A DNA stretch of 64,000 bases, from the NCBI GenBank assembly GCA_016709845.1, contig JADJMA010000024.1, positions 14,990 to 78,989 on the forward strand, given 5' to 3'. The notes under the pieces were generated by a model. It saw only the letters and a list, made by a program, of their open reading frames with translations, did not search any database and was not told the DNA's origin. Origin of the DNA: Flammeovirgaceae bacterium (GTDB taxonomy: Bacteria > Bacteroidota > Bacteroidia > Cytophagales > Cyclobacteriaceae). The position numbers and the translations under genes were made by a program. Positions 45,679-55,773 of the stretch are shown here, piece by piece. Each line of letters begins with the position of its first letter. The first letter of the stretch is position 1.

Positions 45679-47111
45679 ATGGCGGAGATACTCTATGATA
45701 CAATTCCTTCTCTGGATCCTGGGGACTTCACCAGCAACGACCCAAATAGAAAATTAAATTTTGTAAAACTATTGGGCGGAGCCTGTAATAATATCGGCTT
45801 CGTGGCAAAACACACTAAATTATGGGGAGACATAAGCACAGGTGAGTTTCTTAATCAGCGATTACTTGAAATAGGTTTAAAAAATAAACACAAACTATTG
45901 GTACAGCGAACACGCTATATCATTTTTCTTAAGGATGTATTCCAGCTATCGGTTACTTGTTTTGGAGGACCGCAGGCACACTTTGCCAATTTCCTTACTG
46001 TGTTAGTCAAAAAGAGAAATTATCTTTCCGACAGCGAGCTAATAGAACTAAACGCATTGTGCCAGGTGGTACCGGGCCCTACGTCAACACAAACATTATC
46101 TGCTGTAGGCTATCGTCTGGGTGGCCCATCACTTGCCTATCTCACGCTCTTAATTTGGTTGCTCCCCTCGGTTGCCATCATGACTACCGCAGGTATTCTA
46201 ATAGCGAGTTTTGAAACCAAAAATATTTCAATGGCGTTCACACGCTTCATTCAACCTATGGCAGTCGGGTTTGTTGCCTATGCCGCTTATTCCATTATTC
46301 TAAAAACAGTTACTACCAAGCGCGCTTTTGCTTTGATGATTTTTGCGGGACTTGCAACTTACTTTATTAAATCACCTATTGTTTTCCCAATAATTTTACT
46401 CGTGTCCGGCTTGGTTACGGCCCTTAACTACAAGGCCCATCCACGCGAAGAAAAAAGAAATTTGATGTAGCCTGGTCTAATTTCTTTCTATGGGGTGGTG
46501 TTTTAATTTTTGCCGCCTTATTAGGTTGGGCAACTAAGGGCATTCCAGAACTCACTTTGCCTGTTCGTCTTTTTGAAAATTTCTATCGAAATGGAAGTTT
46601 GATTTTTGGGGGGGGGCAGGTACTAACCCCCATGTTGTACACTGAGTTTGTGCAGTATGCACCAAAAAAATATCTCACGTCCGAAGAGTTTCTGTCAGGC
46701 TATGCCTTTGTGCAGGGACTGCCAGGCCCCGTGTTTTCATTTAGCTCGTACATTGGTGCACTCGCCATGCGCGATTATGGGGTACCGGGAGAAATTATGG
46801 GAGCCATTATGTCGGCTGCCGGTATATTTTTACCGGGTACATTTTTGATTTTTTTTATGATCCGTATCTGGGATAGTTTAAAGAAATTCAGACCTATACG
46901 GGCTTCGTTGGAGGGCATCAATGCGGCCAATGCGGGCCTTGTAGCTGCAGCGGCTATTTTACTCTTTCAACCACTGGTTATTAATGAGCCTGTCAAGATT
47001 GTTGTATTAAATGCTCTTTTTACCATTGCTGCATTTGCCTTAACGGCCTTTACAAAAATCCCTGCCTGGGCGATCATTCTTATCGGGCTAGCATTTGGTT
47101 TAATTCTATAG
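45679..47111 (+). CDS. chromate transporter (CHR family) fused in frame to a 2OG-oxygenase-like N-terminus; one frameshift
   Basis: From about residue 80 the protein is a CHR-family chromate transporter: FLKDVFQLSVTCFGGPQAHF, LCQVVPGPTSTQTLSAVGYR in the first half, and SLIFGGGQVLTPMLYTEFVQ with FVQGLPGPVFSFSSYIGA in the second half, the duplicated layout typical of the long form. The halves are in two frames joined near 46460-46475. The first 45 residues, IPSLDPGDFTSNDPNRKLNF and GACNNIGFVA, instead look like the start of an isopenicillin-N-synthase-type 2OG-Fe(II) oxygenase. That oxygenase is cut off there. The true ChrA start may lie near 45898. The fusion may be a deletion joint or an assembly error. 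Confidence 0.78.
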
Positions 47112-47154
47112 TCAGCCACGAAAATTTTCCCTTGAGTCGGTGACCTCACCTGAA

Positions 47155-47901
47155 TTACACCACCTTCTTACGAATTAATTTGGCATAGGTACGGCTCACC
47201 GGAAAGGTCTTTCCGTTTTGCATCTTCACAATCATGCCTCCATTAAAGTGCCTTTCAATTTCTTTTAGAAAATTTACATTCACGATGGTTGATCGATGTA
47301 CGCGTATAAACGTATCGGGATTCATGATTTCCTCCAGCTTGCCAATACCCGATGAACTTACAAACTGATCTGTTTTGGTAGAGATAACCGTGTAGTCGCC
47401 AGATGCCTCGAGGTAAATAATTTCTTCCACCGGAAGGTTAAAGAGTTTCTCGGATTTCTGAACAAAAATATGCGAGTCGTACGAAGTTCTGGGTGTAACC
47501 GTTCGCAGGCTTCCCAGTAATTCTTCCAGGTTTCCTTCCTCCATTTTTTTTCGCTTCAAGGCTCGGTCAACAGCCAACTTAAATCGTTCCTGATCTAACG
47601 GTTTCAAAAGATAATCTACCGCGTTTCTCTCAAAAGCTTTGATGGCATATTGATCGTAAGCCGTAGTAAAAATTACGTAAGGCTCATGTTCAATTTCGTC
47701 TAACACATCAAAGCCATTCATGCCAGGCATCTGCACATCCAGAAAAATCATATCGGGCTTAAGCTTATTGATCTGCTCCACAGCATCCGTTCCCTTATTC
47801 GATTCACCAATAATTTCTATTTGAGGGAAAGTTTCCAAAAACTCGCGCAATAATTCCCGAGCTAATTTTTCATCATCAATAATTAAGCAGGTAGTATTCA
47901 T
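47155..47901 (-). CDS. LytTR-family response regulator
   Basis: A 248-residue two-domain regulator. The receiver domain (about 1-120) has the acidic pair in CLIIDDEKLARELLREFL, the phospho-acceptor Asp in PDMIFLDVQMPGMNGFDVLD, the Thr in VIFTTAYDQYAIKAFE and the Lys in YLLKPLDQERF. The LytTR DNA-binding domain (about 140-245) has IYLEASGDYTVISTKTDQFV and FIRVHRSTIVNVNFLKEIER. The start codon overlaps the stop of the kinase gene (ATGA), so the pair is translationally coupled. Targets are not known; LytTR sites near genes in the region could be searched. Confidence 0.92.
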   Translation of the reverse strand: MNTTCLIIDDEKLARELLREFLETFPQIEIIGESNKGTDAVEQINKLKPDMIFLDVQMPGMNGFDVLDEIEHEPYVIFTTAYDQYAIKAFERNAVDYLLKPLDQERFKLAVDRALKRKKMEEGNLEELLGSLRTVTPRTSYDSHIFVQKSEKLFNLPVEEIIYLEASGDYTVISTKTDQFVSSSGIGKLEEIMNPDTFIRVHRSTIVNVNFLKEIERHFNGGMIVKMQNGKTFPVSRTYAKLIRKKVV

Positions 47902-49019
47902 AATAATTGGTTTTCAAGTATAGACTTTTGTACGTGTTTATTAACTCCACTTTTATCTTCAATAAAAAAACTTACAGAATACCCATGATCGGTAGCCAAA
48001 ACCCGTAGGTGCGATTGTACACCAAAGTAACTTTTTAGTCGTAAATCGGTATTGATCATTCCCACACCACTCGAACTTCCGTCCAATACCTTTTTAGCTT
48101 TAGATCCAAGTCCATCATCTTTCACTTCAAAAAAGATAACAGACCCTGAACGTCTCACAGTAAGAAAAATTGTTCCGCCTTCATCCTTGGGGGCAATGCC
48201 ATACTTAACGGAATTCTCCACTAGTGGTTGCAAAATCATGGGTGGTAAACTTACTCCTAAGCAGGTTGCATCAATGTCTTTTTGAAACTTCAGCCGGTCA
48301 CCAAAACGTACCTGCTGGATGCGAACATAGTTCTCTATAAACTCAATTTCATGCACCAGTTTTACCATTTCACCATTATGCGAATCCAGCGCATACCTAA
48401 AGATATCAGAAAGTTGACTGATTACTTTGCGCGCCTGCTCTTTGCTGGTATGCACTAAGGTGCTGATGGAATTGAGTGTGTTGAAAAGAAAGTGTGGATT
48501 GATCTGTGACTTAAGCAACGAAATCTGCATCTCTTTATTTCGAATGGCGAGTTCACTCTTTTCCTGCTCCTGGCTTTGCAGGCCCTGGAAATAACGAATC
48601 ACATAATATACCCCTACGGTAATAATGTACTGATCATGTATTCGTAAGGCATCCCAACTCCCCAACAGGCCTACCATGTATTCCTTCCAGTGATCCAAGT
48701 ATACAAACCCTTCCAGGTAATCGGTAAAGTAATAGGATAGCGTGCCCATCACAAGAAAGAAAATAATAATGCCTAACACATGCCCCGTCACCTGCCAGGC
48801 ATAACTAAATTTAAAAAGCCAATGCGACCAAATAAAAATGAGTAAGATAAATACGCACAATGCTTCTAATAGAAACAAAGCAGTCCAAAGTACATAATAT
48901 TCAGGCTTCACCAGTCTCCACTCCAACACCGCACTTATAGTAAAATTAATGGCATACCACAGGCAAATGAGCAAATATGCTCGTTTCCAAATCCTCGGTA
49001 TTGCGTCTAGCCACTTCAT
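47898..49019 (-). CDS. LytS-type sensor histidine kinase
   Basis: A 373-residue membrane kinase with four predicted helices in the first 150 residues and a short linker. It carries the His_kinase (PF06580-type) domain with the acceptor His in SQINPHFLFNTLNSISTLVH and the ATPase N and G boxes in LPPMILQPLVENSVKYGIAP and FFEVKDDGLGSKAKKV. The C-terminal GVGMINTDLRLKSYFG is family-typical. Such kinases in Bacteroidota control envelope and stress functions. It is the first gene of the pair with the response regulator and is divergent from the carboxypeptidase-regulatory-domain protein. Confidence 0.9.
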   Translation of the reverse strand: MKWLDAIPRIWKRAYLLICLWYAINFTISAVLEWRLVKPEYYVLWTALFLLEALCVFILLIFIWSHWLFKFSYAWQVTGHVLGIIIFFLVMGTLSYYFTDYLEGFVYLDHWKEYMVGLLGSWDALRIHDQYIITVGVYYVIRYFQGLQSQEQEKSELAIRNKEMQISLLKSQINPHFLFNTLNSISTLVHTSKEQARKVISQLSDIFRYALDSHNGEMVKLVHEIEFIENYVRIQQVRFGDRLKFQKDIDATCLGVSLPPMILQPLVENSVKYGIAPKDEGGTIFLTVRRSGSVIFFEVKDDGLGSKAKKVLDGSSSGVGMINTDLRLKSYFGVQSHLRVLATDHGYSVSFFIEDKSGVNKHVQKSILENQLL

Positions 49020-49130
49020 AACTTGAAAGGTTATTCTATAAAATTAAACATTAGAAGGCAAAGCCGACTAATGTAATGTAAATGCGATTAATGGGTGTTT
49101 ATGGCGTTATGCTGAGTAATCGGGATATTT

Positions 49131-50389
49131 TTGAATACACTATCTTTGAGCGATAATCAATCCGCCAAGGCTTTGCTTTACACGAGGAATCTATTTCTTA
49201 TTCTCATTCTCTTGGCTACCCTTCCGGGGATAGCTCAAAAAATTACTATTTCGGGTAAGGCCATTGACAAAGAAACCAAAGAGGCGTTAATCTTTGCCAC
49301 AATTGGTATAAAGGGAAAGTCGGTTGGCACCATTACCAATTTACAAGGAGAGTTTGATTTTCATATTCCCAGAGAATTTCAAAACGATTTATTGGTTATT
49401 AACATGCTGGGCTATAAGACTTTTGAAGCCCCTGTATGGACGCTGTTAGAAATTAATCCGTTGATCATTGAAGTGGAGAAGTCAACCTTTTTTTGGATGA
49501 GGTGTTAATTTCTGATTCTCTTAATGGGGGTGAAATTCTTCAGATAGCTCTTTCGCGTATTGAGCAAAATTATCCCATGACGCCCTATTTATTAGATGGT
49601 TTTTATCGGGATATCAAAAAAGTAGGTGGCACCTACATATCGTTATTAGAAGCTGCTGTTAAAATTTATGATGAAGGCTATCGGGAGCCGCGCAACAAAT
49701 TTAAACTACACGAACGGGTGGCCCTGTTAGAGGTACGAAGAAGCATGGGCTACTCCAGCAAATTCACCACCTATTTTGATCAGGATAATCTTTTAGAAGA
49801 TTTATTACTTCATAATAGTATAAAGTATCGGCATTTTCCGAGCGAGCAAATCTTCTTCAATAGCCTTAACCGAGAAAGAGATTCCTATTACAATGGACAC
49901 GAAGTGTTTGTGGTCTCCCTTAGATGCGAATATTCATTAACCACTTTTGTGGAGAAGGGAACGTATGCGATAATTCACACCGAGTATGAGAGTAATCAAG
50001 AAGAAGTATTGACGAAAAAACGGGGTCTTGAAAGTAAATTCGTTAGCCTTAAAAGAGTGATCGATTTTAAGCCCTTTGAGGGAAAATATTATCTTAACTA
50101 CATTGCAGTCGATTCGAAAGTGAACTGGTACGACATCAAAACTAAAGAATTAAAATTTGAAACGGAATTAAGCCAGTCACTCTTGATCAATGAAATAATT
50201 CCTAACCCCACCGAAAGAATTACCACCACCGAGAAGATGAAGAATTATGGACTTCAATATCAGGACCTACCTTACAATAAAGAGTTTTGGGATAATTATA
50301 ATGTAATTAAAGAAAGCCCGCTGGATCGAAAAGTGATTGATGATCTTGAAAAGCACGGAGCACTTGACAAGCAGTTTAAGGGTTATTGA
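49131..50389 (+). CDS. CarboxypepD_reg-like domain protein, secreted (one frameshift)
   Basis: A hydrophobic segment (LFLILILLATLPGIAQ) is followed by a carboxypeptidase-regulatory-like beta-sandwich: ITISGKAIDKETKEALIFAT, KGKSVGTITNLQGEFDFHIP and LLVINMLGYKTFEAPV. The frame changes near 49490-49497 and continues for 290 residues of unknown type (LDGFYRDIKKVGGTYISLLE, FVEKGTYAIIHTEYES), as in the DUF5686-related or TonB-associated surface proteins of Bacteroidota. The start is uncertain: TTG 49131 falls inside a perfect -7 box (TATTTTTG, 49126-49133), so the real start must be further down, possibly TTG 49146. Repaired length is about 415 residues. Confidence 0.72.
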
Positions 50390-50390
50390 T

Positions 50391-51378
50391 TTATTCCTGT
50401 TTCAAAGCTTCATTAAGAAACTCACTTTTATTAATTGGTACCACCCCAACATGCTGGCACACCAAGCCTCCACCTAAATTTGAAAGATTGGCAATTTGTT
50501 TAGGCGATAAATTTAAAGCAACACACAAAGCGGCAATGCTCACCACAGTATCTCCTGCACCGGACACATCGGCTATTTCGCGAGGATGTGCAGGGATTTT
50601 AATCCTTTCCTTTTTATAATCAATGTACACCCCATGCTCGGATAGTGTGGCCATTACACCGTCTACAGAAAGTCTTTCCCTTTAGGATCTCGATTGCCTT
50701 TAAAAGTTGTTCTTGATTTCCGGGTTCCAAATCAATTTTCAATCCTTCACGCATCTCCTTTAGGTTTGGCTTAAAGAGACTCACCTTATTATACGCCAGA
50801 AAATTTCTCTTCTTAGGATCAACCACCGTAGGGATTTTATGTGCTTGCGCTAGCGTCACTGTCTTTTCTATCAGACTCGCATTTAACACTCCTTTATCGT
50901 AATCTTCAAAGATCACCACCTGACAGGTCGGTAATAATTTTTCAATGCGGGTAAAAAGTTCTTGCTCTTCTGCTTCATTAACAACTCTATCAGATTCTTC
51001 ATCCACCCTAACTACATGCTGCCCGCTTGCTATCACACGCGTTTTTACCGTAGTGGGCCTCGAATCTGAGTTAACCAATCCATCAGTAATCATTCCTTGT
51101 CGTTCGAGAATTGCGCGCAGTTTTTTTCCAGCGTCATCATCCCCGCAAAGGGCAACTAATATAGGTTGAGCGCCTAAAGCTTGAATGTTAAGCGCAACAT
51201 TAGCCGCACCGCCTAAACGCACATCTCTTTTCTTAACATTAATCACCGGTACGGGCGCTTCCGGAGAAATACGTTCTACGGCACCCCAGATATAGCTATC
51301 CAACATCACATCTCCAATAATCAGAACCTTGAGATTATTAAAAGATTCAAAAATATTTTCGAGTGAATGCCCGGCCAT
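50391..51378 (-). CDS. D-glycero-beta-D-manno-heptose-7-phosphate kinase (one frameshift)
   Basis: A PfkB-family sugar kinase of the RfaE/HldE N-domain type, used to make the heptose of lipopolysaccharide. FNNLKVLIIGDVMLDSYIWG at the start, ERISPEAPVPVINVKKRDVR and LGGAANVALNIQALGAQPIL are conserved. ILKGKTFCRRCNG then enters a wrong frame near 50680. The C-terminal part with ADVSGAGDTVVSIAALCVAL, which contains the catalytic Asp and anion-hole Gly, lies at 50654-50391. Repaired length of about 329 residues is that of the stand-alone kinase; no nucleotidyltransferase domain is attached. It lies four bases before the aminotransferase start on the same strand. Confidence 0.85.
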
Positions 51379-51381
51379 TTT

Positions 51382-52333
51382 CTATTTCAGTAATGCCAAT
51401 GTTTTCTTCATTCTTGCCATCGCCTCTATTAACTCCTTTTCAGAAGCTGCGTAAGACAGTCGTACACAACTCTCTTCGCCAAAAGCTCCACCCGGTACTA
51501 ATGACACGTGACCTTTCTCCAACATATAGAGACAAAAATCATCGCCATTCTTAATTGTGCTAACTCCATCCGATTTACCATAATAATAACTCACATCCGG
51601 AAAAAAGTAAAAAGCACCTTGTGGATAGTTGGCTTTTATACCCGGAATTTCCTTTAGCAAATTATACACGATGTCTCTTCGCTTATGGTATTGCGCCACC
51701 ATCTCCTGCGTAGGCTTTAAGTCTCCGCTTATAGCGGCAAGCGCACCGCGCTGAGAACTCCTTTTTGCTAAACACAGAGCCCGTTGGGTTGCAAGGCGAT
51801 GAAAAGATGATCGCTTTTGTTTTAGATGTGATCGCCTTTTCAACCTGTGCTGCAGTAACTTTAAAATCATTTTCCATTGTCCCCTTTACCAGCACGGGAG
51901 TCGCTTCCGCGAGGCGAACCAGCGCATCGTAACTTACCCAATACGGAGAAAAAATAATTACTTCATCGCCCGGGTTAAGTAGCGCCAACATCACATTGGC
52001 AATAGATTGCTTCGCTCCATTCGACACAACTATGTTTTCTGCTTTATACGGAACGTTATTCTCTTTCTGATATTTAGCGGCAATCGCTTCGCGCAAATCA
52101 GAATAGCCTGCTACCGGAGGATAGGAAAAATACTTTCCATCATCGATCGCTTTTTTTGCAGCATCACAAATATGTTGAGGCGTTTTAAAATCGGGCTCAC
52201 CCAGGCTTAAATTAATTACATCAATGCCACGGCTCTTATACTCACGGGCTTTGGCAGCCATAGCCAGTGTGGCCGATTCTTCAATTGCGTTAATCCGATT
52301 GGAAAGGTTGTTCATAATTGCATTTTTTGACAA
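51382..52333 (-). pseudogene. class I/II aminotransferase (AspB-like) with internal deletion
   Basis: A PLP aminotransferase of the aspartate type. The N-terminal part has RGIDVINLSLGEPDFKTPQH, GKYFSYPPVAGYSDLREAIA and NIVVSNGAKQSIANVMLALL up to CNPTGSVFSKKE. The C-terminal part has SQRGALAAISGDLKPTQEMV through GGAFGEESCVRLSYAASEKE. Between these two, members of the family carry about 80-90 residues with the PLP lysine (usually S-K-x-x-A-M-T-G-W-R). Here those residues are absent and the two parts meet directly at about 51755-51770 with a frame change. Total span is 952 bases, versus about 1200 expected. The gene is inactive as written, by real deletion or an assembly gap. Confidence 0.78.
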
Positions 52334-52383
52334 GATGGCGCAAAGAACGAAATTAATCAGCCTTTAGGCAAGGAGAATAAAGA

Positions 52384-52991
52384 CTAACTAAATAAAGTTC
52401 TTCCTGTAATGCTCCGCCCCAGCGTAATCTCATCGGTATATTCCAGATCACCACCCACCGAAACACCGCGCGCAATCGTTGTAATTTTAACCGGATAATC
52501 TTTAAGTCTGCGATTAATATAAAAGCAGTCGTGTCGCCTTCCATGGTTGGGCTAAGGGCAAGAATTATTTCTTTGATCGTTCCTTGTGATTGAGCTACTC
52601 GATTTACCAGCGAATCAATCTTGAGATCGGAAGGGCCGACTCCATTCATAGGCGAAATGATTCCTCCCAACACATGATACACTCCCATAAATTGCGAAGT
52701 ATTTTCAATTGCCATCACATCTTTACTTTCTTCCACTACACACAAAAGACTTTTTTCTCTTCGATGGCTGTGGCAGATGGCACACTCGTCTTGATCTGAA
52801 ATATTGTAGCAAGTTTTGCAGAACACAATATTTTGCCGCATGCGTTCTAAGGCCTGTGTTAACTGCGTGGTTTTGTTTTCATTTTCTTTAACCAAATGAA
52901 GCACTAACCGAAGGGCGGTTTTCTTTCCAATGCCCGGCAGCTTGGCCACTTCATTCACGGCATCTTCAATAAGTTTAGAAGGGAACTCCAC
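52384..52991 (-). CDS. recR: recombination protein RecR (one frameshift)
   Basis: RecR works with RecF and RecO to load RecA at gaps. The protein starts MEFPSKLIEDAVNEVAKLPG with the helix-hairpin-helix IGKKTALRLVLHLV, then a C4 zinc finger, FCKTCYNISDQDECAICHSH, and a Toprim domain starting LLCVVEESKDVMAIE. Near 52520 one T is missing from TTTTT, so the frame leaves the expected path. The corrected end reads YINRRLKDYPVKITTIARG, then VSVGGDLEYTDEITLG and stops at 52384. Corrected length of about 202 residues is exact for the family. Confidence 0.92.
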
Positions 52992-53015
52992 AGATTTGTA
53001 TAAGGTTAGCGTGAC

Positions 53016-53315
53016 TTAAATTATTCGCGCATCAATACCGGCATCACAAATTGCCTGACGCATAGGATTGAGTTCTTCTACCGGACCCGAGCGCACCGCA
53101 CATTTTCCTTTGTAATGAATTAACCAGGTGCATTGTTCCGCTTGTTCGGGAGTGTGTTTACAAACTTTAATTAAGGTTTGAATCACATGATCAAACGTGT
53201 TAAAATCATCATTAAACACAACCAGATTATTTACATCAATTACCTCAATAACCTCCAAGGTATCCTGCAACTCGCGCTCCTGATGTCCTGTTTTCATGTT
53301 AGAAACTTGAATCAT
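53016..53315 (-). CDS. clpS: ATP-dependent Clp protease adaptor ClpS
   Basis: ClpS delivers N-end-rule substrates to the ClpA/ClpC unfoldase. The protein has about 99 residues from ATG 53315. LVVFNDDFNTFDHVIQTLIK carries the Asn-Asp pair that binds the substrate N-terminus and the His/Asp region of the pocket; HTPEQAEQCTWLIHYKGKCA and the C-terminal strand are family-typical. It lies between recR and a divergent symporter gene. Confidence 0.9.
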   Translation of the reverse strand: MIQVSNMKTGHQERELQDTLEVIEVIDVNNLVVFNDDFNTFDHVIQTLIKVCKHTPEQAEQCTWLIHYKGKCAVRSGPVEELNPMRQAICDAGIDARII

Positions 53316-53404
53316 TACCACAAAAGTAAAAAAAATGTGGTGGATTGCCTCAATTACTTATCATGCCTATTTTTACCTTTCTTTATGCACGTATACGCAC
53401 TTCT

Positions 53405-54841
53405 ATGAATCCATTACTCGTACTCACGATCATTTTTATTTACTTCTGTGTACTCATTACGATCTCTTACTTTACATCGAAAGGTGCCGACACCAATACT
53501 TTTTTTACGGCCAACAGGCAATCGCCCTGGTACCTTGTTGCCTTTGGTATGATTGGTGCCTCGCTATCAGGTGTAACTTTTATATCCGTTCCCGGCAATG
53601 TGGGTAAAATTGGATTCTCTTATTTTCAGATTGTATTAGGATACCTGGTTGGTTACTGGGTTATTATTGGAGTGCTCATGCCTTTATACTACCGGCTCAA
53701 TTTGGTCTCCATCTACTCTTACCTGGAGCAACGGTTTGATAAATGGTCGTACAAAACCGGGGCGCTGTTTTTTATAATCTCACGAACCATGGGTTCTTCC
53801 CTTCGACTTTTCTGGCAGCCACCGTGCTGCAACTTTTTCTTTGATGCCTGGGGCGTGCCGTTCATTATAACGGTTGCTGTAACCATCGCATTAATCTGGG
53901 TATACACGTTTCGAGGTGGCATTAAAACCATTGTTTGGACAGATACTTTTCAAACATTCTTTCTCGTTACAGCCGTTGTTATTGCAGTTATAAAAATTGC
54001 TGGCGACTTAGGTTTGAATTTCTCTGAAGTTATTTCTGCCATTCAAACTAACGGCTATTCAACTATTTTCCATTTTCGAAGATCCAAACTCAACCTTCTT
54101 CTTTCCAAAACAATTTTTTGGTGGCGCCTTCATTGCTATCACCATGACCGGCATGGATCAGGAAATCATTCAAAAAAATCTAACCTGCAAAACGTTAGGC
54201 GATGCGCAGAAAAATATGTTTTGGTTTAGCCTTATTCTGGTAATCGTAAATCTTTTGTTTCTTACGTTAGGAGCACTACTCTATATTTACAGTGATCAGA
54301 AAGGATTGGCTCTACCCACTTACTCCGATGAACTATTTCCTTCACTCGCACTTAATCAACTTGGCCCATTAGTTGGCATTTTCTTTTACTGGGCATTACC
54401 GCTTCCTCTTATGCCAGTGCCGACTCTGCATTAGCAGGCCTAACCACTTCTTTTTGTATCGACTTTCTGAATTTCAAGAATAAAACTGAGCAGGTACGGA
54501 AGCGCGAAAAATTTATTGTTCACATTGCGTTCTCACTTTTATTTTTGATTGTGATTGTCATCTTCAAAGAGATCAACGAAAAATCAGTGATTGATGCTGT
54601 GCTTAGTGTGGCCAATTATACGTATGGTCCTTTGCTTGGGCTTTTTGCTTTTGGATTGTTTACGAAGAGAAATATTAAAGGTCTGGGTGTGCCAATTGTG
54701 TGTGTTGTTTCTCCAATACTCTCCTATCTGATCAACATTTATTCGGGCGCCTTGCTGGGTGGCTATCAATTTGGTTATGAGTTATTAATTGTAAATGGTT
54801 TACTCACGACAATTGGGCTTTTCTTAATATCAAAGAAATAA
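53405..54841 (+). CDS. sodium:solute symporter (SSS family; frameshifts)
   Basis: From ATG 53405 the product is a multi-pass SSS transporter. It shows FFTANRQSPWYLVAFGMIGA, SLSGVTFISVPGNVGKIGFS, the conserved SYLEQRFDKWSYKTGALFF, FRGGIKTIVWTDTFQTFFLV and MTGMDQEIIQKNLTCKTLGD. The three frames join near 53815 (a small shift), 54080-54120 and 54400-54430, and SADSALAGLTTSFCIDFLNF lies in the third gap. Repaired length is about 479 residues. The transported solute is not predictable; the sequence differs from the inositol-linked symporter at 28833. The stop is followed by the terminator of the opposite gene. Confidence 0.8.
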
Positions 54842-54866
54842 AAAAAGAGCCTGCTTTCACAGACTC
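54841..54866 (-). terminator. terminator of the gene at 54896-55198 (minus strand)
   Basis: On the minus strand GAGTCTG and CAGGCTC form a seven-base stem with one mismatch and a six-base loop, followed by a run of six T. It lies 30 bases after the stop of the small secreted protein gene. Confidence 0.6.
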
Positions 54867-54895
54867 CTTTAGATTAAAAACCAATCAACCGACTA

Positions 54896-55198
54896 CTATT
54901 CATTAAAATAATCAATAGCGTATTCTAAATTATCTTTCTTTATTTTAATTGTATAAGCACCAGGGGCTAAATAGAAAAAATCCACAATCATTTTTTTCTG
55001 ATCTACCGGAATCGATTCAATCAAATCATGTTCTTCATTTTCAATTTGAATAGTTGCTCCAAGTAGATCTTTCGAAACCTTAAAATAAAGAACTGATCTT
55101 TTTGTTGACAGCACCTTTAAGGAATCGTCAGATTCTCGTCCCAATAATGGGGTCGAAAACAACACGGCTACTATTGTCAGGGATATCAGAGTTTTCAT
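54896..55198 (-). CDS. small secreted protein of unknown function
   Basis: From ATG 55198 the protein has 100 residues: MKTLISLTIVAVLFSTPLLG is a signal peptide, and the mature part (SDDSLKVLSTKRSVLYFKVS, then DLLGATIQIENEEHDLIESI) reads as a single immunoglobulin-like beta-sandwich, ending with APGAYTIKIKKDNLEYAI. It resembles the T9SS-type C-terminal domain in shape but lacks the usual conserved motif, so it may be a stand-alone secreted domain. No family is recognised. A terminator lies downstream. Confidence 0.65.
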   Translation of the reverse strand: MKTLISLTIVAVLFSTPLLGRESDDSLKVLSTKRSVLYFKVSKDLLGATIQIENEEHDLIESIPVDQKKMIVDFFYLAPGAYTIKIKKDNLEYAIDYFNE

Positions 55199-55322
55199 TA
55201 CTGCGTTTACTTTTAAATTTATGCATGCAGTAAACCAATAATTGGTCCGGGTTAGAAACCTTAAATTTTGCCCATTTGGAAGGTTATTGTAATGCAAAGA
55301 GACCATTTTGGGAAACAAATTC

Positions 55323-55681
55323 CTATAATAGTTCTTTGGCAGGATCCCAAAGTTTGTTCTTGAAATCCTGAACCTGATCGCGAACTACTTTCACTCCTTC
55401 CTCTTCCAATCTGGATTTCATTGTTGATGGAGTTTCGAAATGATGCCGACCGGTTAGCAAACCATTTCTATTAACTACCCGATGTGCAGGAATTTTTTAT
55501 TACTGTGCGCGGCATTCATAGCCCAACCCACCATACGGGCACTCATCTTCGTGCCCAGATAATTCGCAACGGCACCATAGCTGGTTACTCTTCCTTTGGG
55601 GATGAGCATGACAACTTCATACACATTTTCAAAAAATGAATAGGTGTTAGTCTTTTTCTTTGAGGCTGCTTTTTTTACCAT
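55323..55681 (-). CDS. alkyltransferase-like (ATL) protein (one frameshift)
   Basis: A DNA-binding member of the MGMT family that marks O6-alkylguanine for nucleotide-excision repair. VYEVVMLIPKGRVTSYGAVA and NYLGTKMSARMVGWAMNAAH are the helix-turn-helix region. The active-site motif PCHR is PAHRVVNRNGLLTG here, so the acceptor Cys is Ala and no alkyl transfer is possible; this defines ATL. The frame shift lies near 55487-55495 (a run of A after NAAHSNKK). The C-terminal part ends LEEEGVKVVRDQVQDF and KNKLWDPAKELL. Repaired length is about 119 residues. Confidence 0.82.
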
Positions 55682-55735
55682 TCGTTTGGCACTCGCTAAA
55701 ATCCATGAATGGATTAATTCCTATTCTGAAACGTT

Positions 55736-55743
55736 TAACTTTG
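55736..55743 (+). promoter_or_regulatory. -7 element before the Ig-like protein
   Basis: TAACTTTG fits TAnnTTTG and is followed by GCACC, a common start context in this group. It lies 30 bases before the ATG at 55774. I see no clear -33 TTTG at 19-21 bases. Confidence 0.4.
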
Positions 55744-55773
55744 CACCTCCAAATTAAAAAAATATTAACTGAA

